A DNA stretch of 64,000 bases from Bradyrhizobium sp. CCGUVB4N (GTDB lineage: Bacteria > Pseudomonadota > Alphaproteobacteria > Rhizobiales > Xanthobacteraceae). Below are positions 34,387-43,630 of the stretch, piece after piece. Within the stretch, counting starts at the first letter, position 1. The number at the start of each line of letters is the position of its first letter. The stretch lies in assembly GCF_024199945.1 (NCBI RefSeq), contig NZ_JANADP010000001.1, positions 310,001 through 374,000 of the forward strand. The letters run 5' to 3'. The position numbers and the translations under genes were made by a program. The notes beneath the pieces were generated by a model. The model saw only the letters and a program-made list of their open reading frames with translations, made no database searches and was not told the origin of the DNA.

Positions 34387-35034
34387 ATGTGGCGGGTGCT
34401 GATTTTAGCTTTGATGACTGGCGTGATGGCCTGTGGAATCGCCGATTCCGCGCGGGCGCAGACGGCGCAGCCCGCGCAACCGGCGCCGAAGGCTGCGGCT
34501 AAGCCGGCAGCCCCTGCCGCCGCAAAAACCGCTGCCAAGCCCGAGAGCAAACCGGCCGCCCCTGCCGCGGCGGTTGCGGGCGGCGCCGAGCCGACCCTGA
34601 TCGGCCAGTTCGGCACCTGGGGCGCCTATTCGGCGACGCCCAACGGCAAGAAGGTCTGTTTTGCGCTGGCCAAGCCCTCGTCGTCGAAGACCAATCCGCC
34701 GAACCGGCCACGCGATCCCGCCTATGCCTTCGTCTCGACCCGCCCGGCCGAGAAGGTGAACAACGAAGTCTCGGTCATGATCGGCTATGCGTTGAAGCCG
34801 GGCTCGGAATCCTCGGTCGAGGTCGGGGGCGCCGCGTTCGCGATGTACACGCAGGGCGACGGCCTCTGGATCAAGAATGCAGCCGAGGAGGAGCGGATGG
34901 TCGAGGCCATGCGCAAATCCGCCGATCTCGTGGTCAAGGGCGTCTCGGCCAAGGGGACGGAGACGACCGACACGTTCTCGCTGAAGGGCCTCGCCCAGGC
35001 GCTGGACCGGATCTCGCAGGATTGCCGGCGTTAA
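34387..35034 (+). CDS. Invasion-associated locus B (IalB) family periplasmic protein
   Basis: 215 residues with a signal peptide (cleavage near ARA-QT, residue 24), an Ala/Pro/Lys-rich linker of about 45 residues, and the IalB domain: GQFGTWGAYSA, KKVCFALAKP with the conserved Cys, and KSADLVVKGVSAKGTETTDTFSLKG. A second Cys lies in the final ISQDCRR. The family was named in Bartonella but is widespread in alphaproteobacteria as small envelope proteins of unknown function, so no invasion role is implied. Monocistronic, followed by a repeat element. Confidence 0.88.
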   Translation: MWRVLILALMTGVMACGIADSARAQTAQPAQPAPKAAAKPAAPAAAKTAAKPESKPAAPAAAVAGGAEPTLIGQFGTWGAYSATPNGKKVCFALAKPSSSKTNPPNRPRDPAYAFVSTRPAEKVNNEVSVMIGYALKPGSESSVEVGGAAFAMYTQGDGLWIKNAAEEERMVEAMRKSADLVVKGVSAKGTETTDTFSLKGLAQALDRISQDCRR

Positions 35035-35125
35035 GGCTGCCCGCTTAAGCCTTTAGGGCTAGGCAATAGCCACGGTCGCAATCGGCGGTTCCGGTTGCTA
35101 TATAGACGTATCCCAAAGGTACAGC

Positions 35126-35211
35126 CGTCATGGCCGGGCTTTTCCCGGCCATCCACGTGCTAGCCACGGGCCAGAACAACGTGGATGCCCGGGACGAGCC
35201 CGGGCATGACG
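35126..35211. repeat. Dispersed palindromic element, family E (copy 1)
   Basis: 86 bp with left arm CGTCATGGCCGGGCTTTTCC CGGCCATCCACGT and right arm ACGTGGATGCCCGGGACGAG CCCGGGCATGACG. Each arm is itself a hairpin. Sits immediately before rlmN, and the frame of rlmN runs through its right arm (MPGTSPGMT), which is an artefact. Confidence 0.9.
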
Positions 35212-35235
35212 AGACAGCAACTACTTAGGCAACCG

Positions 35236-36438
35236 ATGCAACCGACGACCGAGCCGCGCGACGCAATCCTGGTGGAGAAGACTCCGCTCGAAACCTATGT
35301 GCCGCCGGCAAGACCGTCGCTGATCGGACTGTCGCGCACCGAGCTTGCCGATCGGCTTGGCGACATCGGCGTCGCGCCTGCGCAGCGCAAGATGCGGGTG
35401 CAGCAGCTGTGGCACTGGCTCTATTTCCGCGGTGCCCAGAGCTTCGACGACATGACCTCGATCTCGAAGGGCATTCGCGCGGAGCTGGCGCAGCACTTCA
35501 CGGTCGACCGGCCCGAAGTCGTGGCCGAGCAGATCTCCAACGACGGCACCCGCAAATGGCTGTTGCGGCTGCCGAGCGGCGACAATGTCGAGAAGGCGCA
35601 TGAAGTCGAGTGCGTCTACATCCCCGAGACCGACCGCGGCACGCTCTGCGTCTCCTCGCAGGTCGGCTGCACCCTGAATTGCTCGTTCTGCCACACCGGC
35701 ACGCAGCGCCTGGTGCGCAACCTCACCGCCGGCGAGATCGTGGGCCAGATCATGGTCGCGCGCGATCGCCTCAATGATTGGGCTGATCGCGAGGACGGCA
35801 CGCGCCGCGTCACCAACATCGTGATGATGGGCATGGGCGAGCCGCTCTACAATTTCGACGCGGTGCGCGATGCGCTCTTGATCGTCGGCGACAATGAAGG
35901 CATCGGCATCTCCCGCCGCCGCATCACGCTGTCGACGTCGGGCGTGGTGCCGAACATCGTGCGCGCCGGCGAGGAAATCGGCGTCATGCTCGCGATCTCG
36001 CTGCATGCGGTGCGCGACGAGCTGCGCAATGAGCTGGTGCCGCTCAATCGCAAATACCCGATCAAGGAACTGCTGCAGGCCTGCCGTGACTATCCCGGCG
36101 CCTCGAACGCGCGCCGCATCACCTTCGAATATGTGATGCTCAAGGGCGTCAACGATTCGCTCGATGACGCGAAGCTGCTGGTCAAGCTGCTCAAGGGCAT
36201 TCACGCCAAGATCAATCTGATCCCGTTCAATCCCTGGCCCGGTACGGCCTACGAGTGTTCGGACTGGGATCAGATCGAAAAATTCTCCGAATACATCTTC
36301 AACGCCGGCTATTCCTCGCCGGTGCGCACCCCGCGCGGCCGCGACATCCTCGCCGCTTGCGGCCAGCTCAAGTCGGAGACGGAAAAGCTGTCGGCCCGCG
36401 AGCGCCAGGCGCTGCGTGCGATGGCGATGACGGATTGA
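35236..36438 (+). CDS. rlmN: Dual-specificity rRNA/tRNA methyltransferase RlmN
   Basis: 400 residues. Radical-SAM cluster motif CTLNCSFC near residue 152, with [12 protein letters not shown], the conserved [11 protein letters not shown], and the second catalytic Cys in [12 protein letters not shown] near the C-terminus. It makes 2-methyladenosine at A2503 of 23S rRNA and A37 of some tRNAs, aiding decoding accuracy. ATG 35236 is preferred because the upstream frame lies in a palindromic repeat. Length and motifs are complete. Confidence 0.96.
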   Translation: MQPTTEPRDAILVEKTPLETYVPPARPSLIGLSRTELADRLGDIGVAPAQRKMRVQQLWHWLYFRGAQSFDDMTSISKGIRAELAQHFTVDRPEVVAEQISNDGTRKWLLRLPSGDNVEKAHEVECVYIPETDRGTLCVSSQVGCTLNCSFCHTGTQRLVRNLTAGEIVGQIMVARDRLNDWADREDGTRRVTNIVMMGMGEPLYNFDAVRDALLIVGDNEGIGISRRRITLSTSGVVPNIVRAGEEIGVMLAISLHAVRDELRNELVPLNRKYPIKELLQACRDYPGASNARRITFEYVMLKGVNDSLDDAKLLVKLLKGIHAKINLIPFNPWPGTAYECSDWDQIEKFSEYIFNAGYSSPVRTPRGRDILAACGQLKSETEKLSARERQALRAMAMTD

Positions 36439-36468
36439 GGATGAGTGCCCGCGCTCTCGCGTCCTTGC

Positions 36469-36545
36469 CGTTGCGAGCGCAGCGAAGCAATCCAGAGCCT
36501 GTCCGCGGTGGCGGTCTGCATTGCTTCGCTGCGCTCGCAATGACG
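36469..36545. repeat. Dispersed palindromic element, family C (copy 2)
   Basis: 77 bp: left arm CGTTGCGAGCGCAGCGAAGC AATCC and right arm ATTGCTTCGCTGCGCTCGCA ATGACG. Same family as 33333. It fills the space between rlmN and the next gene and ends 14 bases before its start codon. Confidence 0.9.
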
Positions 36546-36559
36546 GAGAGAGTCGTTTG

Positions 36560-37048
36560 ATGTCCCTGATCGGCCGCCTCGTCGTCATCTTCATCGGCTT
36601 TCTCGCCGCCTGTTTCGTCGGGGGCATGATCGTCGTCGGCGCGCTGCTGTTCCCGGAGTTTTCCGATCTTGGCGCCGGCCCTGTCGACGAGGGCACGATC
36701 GACATCCTGCTTGGCTTCGGCTTCATATTCGTCTCGGGTTTCGCGCTGGTGCCGGCGGCGGTGATCGTCGCGATCACTGAGGCGCTCTATATCCGCAGCG
36801 CACTTGCCTATGCCGTGGGCGGCGGCCTCGTCGGGCTTGCCTGCTATCTCGGGCTGATCCCGTTTCACCCCGATACGTTTCAGTTCGAAGGCATCGTGCG
36901 CCGTCACCTCGAAATCATGACCGGCGCGGGCATCGTCGCCGGCGTCGCGTATTGGCTGATCGCCGGCCGCAACGCCGGCGCCTGGCGCATCCCGCCGCCG
37001 CCGCGCAAGCCGCCTCCGCCGCTGCCGTTGAATTCGAGGCCGGAATAG
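36560..37048 (+). CDS. Hypothetical inner-membrane protein, four helices
   Basis: 162 residues with four hydrophobic segments (about 5-30, 47-70, 78-98 and 115-135), ending in a Pro-rich cytoplasmic tail (PPPPRKPPPPLPL). Acidic residues lie in the first external loop (DLGAGPVDEG). I recognise no family; similar small proteins occur near rlmN in Bradyrhizobium from memory. GGAGAG ends 8 bases before the ATG at 36560. The upstream frame enters repeat family C (ARNDG) and is discarded. Probably not co-transcribed with rlmN, given the intervening hairpin. Confidence 0.7.
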   Translation: MSLIGRLVVIFIGFLAACFVGGMIVVGALLFPEFSDLGAGPVDEGTIDILLGFGFIFVSGFALVPAAVIVAITEALYIRSALAYAVGGGLVGLACYLGLIPFHPDTFQFEGIVRRHLEIMTGAGIVAGVAYWLIAGRNAGAWRIPPPPRKPPPPLPLNSRPE

Positions 37049-37109
37049 CGGCGCGCAATGACGGATTCCGGGGTTTTCATCCTCGCTTGCCTCCGCTAAA
37101 CCGCGCGCC

Positions 37110-37886
37110 ATGAACCGTACCGGACTCTTCATCGCCCTGGCGCTGTGGCTCGTGATCGGCGTCGTTTTCGGCCTCTATCCCGAGCTCGATCTCAAGCTCG
37201 CCGCGCTGTTCTTCGACCCCGAGACAAAAACCTTTCCGCTCAAGCTGAACGAATGGGCCGGAATTGCGCGCGACGCTGCGATGTGGGTGTCCTGGGCGTT
37301 CGTGCTGCCTCCGCTGGTCGCACTCGTGGTCAAGATGATCCGGCCCGATCGTCCCTTGATGGTGTCGGGGCGCGCGATCGTGTTCCTGCTCGTCACGATC
37401 ATCCTGTCGGCCGGCATCCTCACCAATCTCACCTTCAAGACCTATTGGGGCCGGCCGCGGCCGGTGGTGGTGACCGAATTTGCCGGCGATCAGCAGTTCG
37501 TGGCGTGGTGGGATCCGCGCGGCGATTGCGCGCGCAACTGCTCGTTCTTCTCGGGCGAAGGCGCGACGGCGTTCTGGACCCTGGCGCCCGCCGCGCTCGC
37601 GCCGCCCGCATGGCGGCCGCTCGCTTATGCCGGCGCAGTGGTGTTCGGCGCCGCGACCAGCGGGCTCCGCATGGCCTTCGGCGGACATTTCTTCACCGAT
37701 GTCGCGACCGCCGGCCTCGTCGCCTTCGTCGTGATCTGGTTCGGCTACGCACTGATCTACCGCTGGCCGCGGACCCGGTTTTCGGACGAGGCGGTCGATG
37801 CCGCCCTGACCCGGCTGAACATGCCCGCCTACCGCCTCCGCAAGCGCCTGTTCGGCGGCAAGACCGGCCCCGCACCGTCGATTTGA
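37110..37886 (+). CDS. PAP2 family phosphatase with SGE in motif 2
   Basis: 258 residues with six membrane helices and a PAP2 active site: motif 1 KTYWGRPRP (about 111-119), motif 3 SGLRMAFGGHFFTD (about 190-203, His and Asp retained). Motif 2, normally PSGH, reads FFSGEGAT. This variant recurs in one PAP2 subgroup that includes lipid A or undecaprenyl-type phosphatases. It would dephosphorylate a membrane lipid phosphate on the periplasmic side. The gene precedes argG by 94 bases but is functionally unrelated. Confidence 0.85.
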   Translation: MNRTGLFIALALWLVIGVVFGLYPELDLKLAALFFDPETKTFPLKLNEWAGIARDAAMWVSWAFVLPPLVALVVKMIRPDRPLMVSGRAIVFLLVTIILSAGILTNLTFKTYWGRPRPVVVTEFAGDQQFVAWWDPRGDCARNCSFFSGEGATAFWTLAPAALAPPAWRPLAYAGAVVFGAATSGLRMAFGGHFFTDVATAGLVAFVVIWFGYALIYRWPRTRFSDEAVDAALTRLNMPAYRLRKRLFGGKTGPAPSI

Positions 37887-37962
37887 GCCATTAAAGGGGT
37901 GCCGAGCCCCGCGAAATTTGATATTCGCGCGGTCAAACTACACCCCGGCATCAGCCCCTTGA

Positions 37963-39318
<1,356 letters not shown>

Positions 39319-39331
39319 TACCCCTCGGTGC

Positions 39332-39431
39332 CGTAGGGTGGGCAAAGGCGCGCTCTTCGCGCGCCGTGCCCACCATGTCCATGATGGAGGAGATCGTGGG
39401 CACGGCGCTACGCGCCTTTGCCCACCCTACG
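39332..39431. repeat. Dispersed palindromic element, family D (copy 1)
   Basis: 100 bp: left arm CGTAGGGTGGGCAAAGGCGC G, right arm its exact inverse CGCGCCTTTGCCCACCCTAC G, with inner GTGCCCACC / GGGCACGGC blocks. Other copies at 60639 and, truncated by the window end, at 63955. Confidence 0.93.
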
Positions 39432-39473
39432 AGTTCGCGCCGTTCCGCAACGTCGCGCAAAACATCCAAAACA

Positions 39474-39503
39474 AAAATGGCCGGGATCGCTCCCGGCCAT
39501 TTT
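39474..39503. terminator. Bidirectional intrinsic terminator downstream of the OmpA gene
   Basis: Perfect 13-bp stem AAAATGGCCGGGA / TCCCGGCCATTTT with a TCGC loop. It is T-rich on both strands after the stem, so it can stop the OmpA-family transcript from the right and anything from argG on the left. Confidence 0.88.
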
Positions 39504-39518
39504 CTTTTTGCGATCGCC

Positions 39519-41672
39519 TTACTGGCGCGGCGGCGTGGTGCCGGGCGGGGGCGGCGGCAACGAGGCCGTGCCACCATTGAGCAGCGGCGTGATGCGGCGG
39601 ACGGTGACGCGCCGGTTGATGCGGCTCGGCCCGTCGGTCTGCTCCTTCAGGTACTGCTTGCCGTAGCCCTGCGAGGTCAGGTTCTCCGCGGGCACACCGA
39701 ACTGCTGGGTCAGCAATTCGGCCGCCGACTGCGCACGGCGATCCGACAGCGACAGATTGTCGACGTCGTTGCCGACCGCGTCGGTGTGTCCCTCGATCAG
39801 GAACACCTCGCGCGGGTTGCGCTGGATCGCACGGTTGAGACCGTCGGCGATCACCTGCAGCCGCGCCGCCTGATCCGGCGGAATGGTCCACGATCCCGTC
39901 TCGAAGTTGATCGTGTTGACGTCGATGCTCGGCATCGCCATGCGGACGTTCGGCGAGTAGCGGATCTCGTCGAGCGAATAACGTCGCTCGATCCGCTGCA
40001 CCGGCGGTGCCTCCATGGTCTCGTAGATCACGTCCGGCGTCGCTTCCTGGGCATCGACGATGTAGCGATCATAGGGAATGTTCACGACCGGCGGCGGTAC
40101 GTCGACATAGAAGCCGCCGACCGCGCGCGGATCGCGGTAGCTGTTGTCGATGATGACGAGCTCTTGCCCGCGGGGGTCCCTGCGGATTCGGCGGAGCAGC
40201 GAACCGTCCGGACCGACCACGGTGATCACCTCGCTGCCATCGGGACGGATCACGACGGTGCGGGTTTCGCCGCCGACAGTCTCGGTGCGGATGTCGCGGG
40301 CACCGTAGCGGAAGCGATAGAGATCGTTGCCGCGGACGTATTCCTGCCCGCCCGGGTCGCGGATGATGATGCGATCCGGCTCGGTGTAGACGGTGCGGCC
40401 GCCTTCGACGACTTCCTGCCGCTGATTGCGGTAGTCGGCGATGGTGGCGCCGATCACGGCACCGGCCACGACGCCTGCGCCGAACGCAAGCGGCGTCAGG
40501 TCACGCTGCGGCGGACGCGGCGGAGGCGGCAGCGGAGCGGCAATGGTCGGCGCGGCGCGGAAGGCCGGCTGAACCGTCGGCGGGGCGTATTGCGCCTTGT
40601 CCGGCGGCGGTGCTGCGGCTGGCGTCGCAGGGACGACAGTCGGCGCCGCGGCGCCGGGCGGCGGCGCCGGCGGACGCGGCCCGGCGCCGGCCTGCGGTGC
40701 CACAGGCGGAGCACCGGCTGCCGGCGCGCCGGCAGGCGCTCCACCCTGACGTCCGGGAGGCTGGGTCACCGCGCCGCCGGGAGCCGGCGTTGCCGTCGGG
40801 GCCGGGGTGGCGCCTGGAGCGGGTGTTCCTGCGGCCGGCGGTCCACCGGGGCCGGGACGTCCGGACGGCGTCGTCGGGGTGCCACCTGGCGCCGGCGTGG
40901 CGCCTGGAGCGGGTGCCCCTGCAGCCGGAGGAGCGCCGCCGGGGCGTCCGGGCGGCGTGGTGCCGGGCGCCGGCGTTGCGGTCGGAGTGGTCGTCGGGGC
41001 AGCAGGCGTCGTGGCCGGGCGAGCTGCCGGTGCTGCGGGCGACGGAGTGGGCGTCGGGGTCGGAGCTGGCGTTGCCGCCGGCGCAGGCCGTGCGGCAGGT
41101 CCCGCTGAAGGTGGTGTGGCTGCCGCAGGCGGAGGCGGAGGTGTCGGCGAGGTCGCCGGGCGCGCCGGTGCTGCCGCGGGCGGCGGAGTCGGCGTCGGTG
41201 CGTGCTGCTGCGGGGCTGCCGCGGGAGGCGGCGGTGTCGGAGCGTGCTGTTGCGGAGCCGCGGCCGGAGGCGGCGTCGGCGCCTTGGGGGCAGCAGGCGG
41301 CGGCGGGGGTGGCGGCGGAGCCTGATGCGTCGCGGGCGGCGGAGGCGGTGGCGTCGGACGTGCGGGCGCAGCAGCCGGCGGAGGTGCGGCGGGCGGGTGC
41401 GGCGGGGCAGCCGCCGGCGGCGGCGCGGCCGGTGCCTTGGGCGGAGCAGGCGGTGCTGCGGCTGGCGGAGGCGGTGCCGCCGGGCGCGCGGCGGGCGGCG
41501 GACCCTTTGGCGCTTCCTTCGGTGGCTGCTTCGGTTTTCCGTCAGGGCCCAGTTCTGGCTGGGCCTGCGCGACCACGAGCGGCGGCGCGCTTTGCGCATG
41601 CGATGCGGAGCTTGCGAATTGCATCGCGGTCAGAGCCGTCGTGGCAAGCAGCAAGAGACGAAGGTTGGTCAT
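39519..41672 (-). CDS. OmpA family protein with a ~350-residue Pro/Ala-rich region
   Basis: 717 residues. Signal peptide (cleavage near SHA-QS, residue 26); residues about 40-385 are almost only Pro, Ala, Thr and Gly, in loose repeats of the PAAGTPAPGATPAP kind; next a Gly-zipper helix (AFGAGVVAGAVIGATIAD) and a beta-rich domain with VEGGRTVYTEPDRIIIRD. The C-terminal OmpA domain (about 585-705) has the peptidoglycan-binding EGHTDAVGND and LSDRRAQSAAELL. Probably spans or reaches across the cell wall from an inner or outer membrane site. ATG 41672 follows GGGGAAG. Confidence 0.88.
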   Translation of the reverse strand: MTNLRLLLLATTALTAMQFASSASHAQSAPPLVVAQAQPELGPDGKPKQPPKEAPKGPPPAARPAAPPPPAAAPPAPPKAPAAPPPAAAPPHPPAAPPPAAAPARPTPPPPPPATHQAPPPPPPPPAAPKAPTPPPAAAPQQHAPTPPPPAAAPQQHAPTPTPPPAAAPARPATSPTPPPPPAAATPPSAGPAARPAPAATPAPTPTPTPSPAAPAARPATTPAAPTTTPTATPAPGTTPPGRPGGAPPAAGAPAPGATPAPGGTPTTPSGRPGPGGPPAAGTPAPGATPAPTATPAPGGAVTQPPGRQGGAPAGAPAAGAPPVAPQAGAGPRPPAPPPGAAAPTVVPATPAAAPPPDKAQYAPPTVQPAFRAAPTIAAPLPPPPRPPQRDLTPLAFGAGVVAGAVIGATIADYRNQRQEVVEGGRTVYTEPDRIIIRDPGGQEYVRGNDLYRFRYGARDIRTETVGGETRTVVIRPDGSEVITVVGPDGSLLRRIRRDPRGQELVIIDNSYRDPRAVGGFYVDVPPPVVNIPYDRYIVDAQEATPDVIYETMEAPPVQRIERRYSLDEIRYSPNVRMAMPSIDVNTINFETGSWTIPPDQAARLQVIADGLNRAIQRNPREVFLIEGHTDAVGNDVDNLSLSDRRAQSAAELLTQQFGVPAENLTSQGYGKQYLKEQTDGPSRINRRVTVRRITPLLNGGTASLPPPPPGTTPPRQ

Positions 41673-41876
41673 GTGGTTCAACTTCCCCGGAAGGTTCTTT
41701 GACGAAGTCTTGGTTTGACGAAGTGTTGGAATGAACGGCTACGCGTTAGGCCGCATTGTGGCGGGCGAAGCGGTCGCGGCCCGATTTATTTCTGCACGCA
41801 AATCACGTCACTATGACAACGTTCATTGCGCATTCAGACGCATGTTGCAATCGCCTCACATGTGATCGCTCGCGTC

Positions 41877-42125
41877 TCACATGTGATGCTGCGACGAATT
41901 GGCATCCGTCGCGGGATTCGGCGTGAGCGGACCGCTCGGTCCGCGCGACGGAATCTCCTCGGGCATGCGACCCGGCAATTCATCGGGCCGCGGTGATTCG
42001 CCGGGCTCGCGCACCGGCGGCGTGATTTCAGGTTGCGGGTTGCCCGGCGGAATTCCAGGCGGTGGCTCGCTGGGCGCGCCGGGTGTCGATGGCGGTATCT
42101 CGGGCGGTTCAATCGGCATCGGCAT
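41877..42125 (-). CDS. Proline-rich small hypothetical protein
   Basis: 82 residues, about one third Pro with regular Glu and Gly (MPMPIEPPEIPPSTPGAPSE onwards), no membrane helix or signal peptide. Codon third positions are GC-biased and the length is uninterrupted, which favours a real gene. I have an impression of similar 80-residue proteins in Bradyrhizobium but cannot name a family. No good ribosome site precedes ATG 42125; a TTG at 42155 would add ten residues. Intrinsically disordered; function unknown. Confidence 0.5.
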   Translation of the reverse strand: MPMPIEPPEIPPSTPGAPSEPPPGIPPGNPQPEITPPVREPGESPRPDELPGRMPEEIPSRGPSGPLTPNPATDANSSQHHM

Positions 42126-42180
42126 CACAAAGATCAGTTGTCCGGAGAACGACAACGATGATGCCGCGCCGATGTTCCGA

Positions 42181-42229
42181 GAGCATGATCCGGAAAAGTG
42201 CTTGGCGGTTTTCCGAGAAGATCATGCTC
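42181..42229. repeat. Short dispersed palindrome GAGCATGATC ... GATCATGCTC
   Basis: 49 bp: GAGCATGATCCGGAAAAG at left and its inverse (CTTTTCCGG-like TTTTCCGAGAAGATCATGCTC) at right with a short centre. I know this motif, from memory, as a frequent intergenic repeat in Rhizobiales. Lies between the VOC gene and the Pro-rich ORF. Confidence 0.8.
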
Positions 42230-42284
42230 AAACAACAACCGGAAGCGCGATGAGATGGTCACATCGCGCTTTGGTCGCGCCGCG

Positions 42285-42671
42285 CTATTCCGGTGCGTGA
42301 CAGACCGCCTCAATGTTGTGGCCGTCGGGGTCCAGCACGAAGGCGCCGTAATAGTTCGCGTGATAATGCGGGCGGAGGCCGGGCGGCCCGTTGTCGCGAC
42401 CACCGGCGGCCATCGCAGCCTTGTAGAACGCATCGACGGTGGCGCGGTCCTTTGCGAGGATCGCGACATGCACCGGCTTGTTCATCGCGCCTTCGCCGCC
42501 GATCCAGAAGTCAGGCTTGCCGCCGGCGCCGAATCCGGCTGCCGCGGCGTGACCGGTCTGCGCCTCCGTCACCTCCATAATCAGGCTGTAGTCGAGCGGC
42601 GCCAGTGCCTTGCTATAGAATGCCTTCGCGACCTCGTAGTCGGAGACGGAGAGGCCCAGGTGATCGATCAT
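42285..42671 (-). CDS. VOC (glyoxalase/bleomycin-resistance) superfamily protein
   Basis: 128 residues, one VOC unit of paired beta-alpha-beta modules: MIDHLGLSVSDYEVAKAFYSKALAPLDY at the N-terminus and HVAILAKDRATVDAFYKAA plus NYYGAFVLDPDGHNIEAVCH at the C-terminus. His and Glu at the usual metal positions (H4, H~70, E~121) suggest a metal-binding enzyme. Substrate cannot be predicted; relatives include dioxygenases, lyases and resistance proteins. AACCTCCG-like purines (GGAGG on the coding strand) precede the ATG. Confidence 0.87.
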   Translation of the reverse strand: MIDHLGLSVSDYEVAKAFYSKALAPLDYSLIMEVTEAQTGHAAAAGFGAGGKPDFWIGGEGAMNKPVHVAILAKDRATVDAFYKAAMAAGGRDNGPPGLRPHYHANYYGAFVLDPDGHNIEAVCHAPE

Positions 42672-42692
42672 CGTAACCTCCGTGGTTCGTCG

Positions 42693-43550
42693 TCAGCATG
42701 ACAGGAACGTATTGCTTCGTGTCTTGCGCGCGATCGTAAAGCCGCGCGCGACCATGTCGGCGATACAATCCTGTTGCCACTCGTTTTGTGACAGATGCTC
42801 GATCACGACCGCGCGGGGCCACAGCGCCTGCGGCGCGTCGCGGAAGAAGCCGATCAGCACGCGGTCCTCAAAACCCTCGACGTCGATCTTGAGCGAATCG
42901 ACCTGGGTGACGCCGGCTTCTTCCAGAATGCGCGTGAGCCGCAGCGACGGCACCTTGATCGCATCAGTGCTGGCCGGGCCGGTGACGACGTGCGTGGCGC
43001 CGAGATTGCCGCCGCCGCTCTCGATCATCAGCTCGCCGTCGCTATCGCCCGCGGCGGCCTGTACCAGGCGCACCTGCGTCGCCTTCGATGCTGCGTGATT
43101 GAACGAGAGCCGTCCAAACGTCAGCGGATGCGGCTCGATCGCGACCACCTTGCCGTTGGTGCCGACCTGCCGCGCCATCACCAGCGCGAAGGTGCCGACA
43201 TTGGCGCCGACATCGACGAACGTGCCGCCGGCTTGCGTGTGCTGGCGGAGGAAGTCGAGCTCGTCGAGATTGTAGTCGGGGTTGAACAACGCGCCGCGTT
43301 CGGTCGCGCTGCCCTGGTGATAGAAGCGGAACGAGGCGCCCTGATATTGCACGTCGACCGGGCCGCCGCGGAGCAGATTGACCAGCCGCGACATCCACGG
43401 CCGGAACGCGCCGCGCTTCAGCCCCGATCCTTGCGCGAGGCTGATAATCGCGGCCTGCGCTGCGTTCGGCGCAAACGCGCCGAACGGCGCGGATGAAAGG
43501 GCGTTGTCGGGCGTCAAGCAGGCGATCCTCGTTGCAGGCGGCGCATGCAT
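42693..43550 (-). CDS. FkbM family methyltransferase
   Basis: About 285 residues. SAM-binding motif FVDVGANVGTFALVMARQVG (near residue 96), GKVVAIEPHPLTFGRL and the FkbM core VDSLKIDVEGFEDRVLIGF. A polar N-terminal arm of about 60 residues precedes the domain. FkbM enzymes O-methylate sugars or polyketides; here a surface glycan or lipopolysaccharide sugar is plausible, though no glycan cluster is adjacent. The start is uncertain: ATG 43550 is used, a TTG at 43574 has a slightly better purine tract. Confidence 0.85.
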   Translation of the reverse strand: MHAPPATRIACLTPDNALSSAPFGAFAPNAAQAAIISLAQGSGLKRGAFRPWMSRLVNLLRGGPVDVQYQGASFRFYHQGSATERGALFNPDYNLDELDFLRQHTQAGGTFVDVGANVGTFALVMARQVGTNGKVVAIEPHPLTFGRLSFNHAASKATQVRLVQAAAGDSDGELMIESGGGNLGATHVVTGPASTDAIKVPSLRLTRILEEAGVTQVDSLKIDVEGFEDRVLIGFFRDAPQALWPRAVVIEHLSQNEWQQDCIADMVARGFTIARKTRSNTFLSC

Positions 43551-43590
43551 AGCCGGTTTTGCCGGGGACTCCAATCTTTCGCGAGAGGTT

Positions 43591-43627
43591 CGTAGCCCGG
43601 ATTACGCTTCGCTCCATCCGGGCTACG
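43591..43627. repeat. Short palindromic repeat GTAGCCCGGAT...ATCCGGGCTAC
   Basis: 37 bp: CGTAGCCCGGATTACGCTTC and inverse CATCCGGGCTACG, forming one hairpin between the ABC transporter stop (43631) and the FkbM start. From memory, this short element is common between Bradyrhizobium genes; it may terminate the ABC transporter mRNA. Confidence 0.8.
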
Positions 43628-43630
43628 AAG

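Noticed and set aside
40807..41325. Gly/Ala/Val-rich plus-strand frame opposite the OmpA stalk
   Set aside because: It is the complement of Pro/Ala codons (GGC/GCC), so the long frame is expected without coding.
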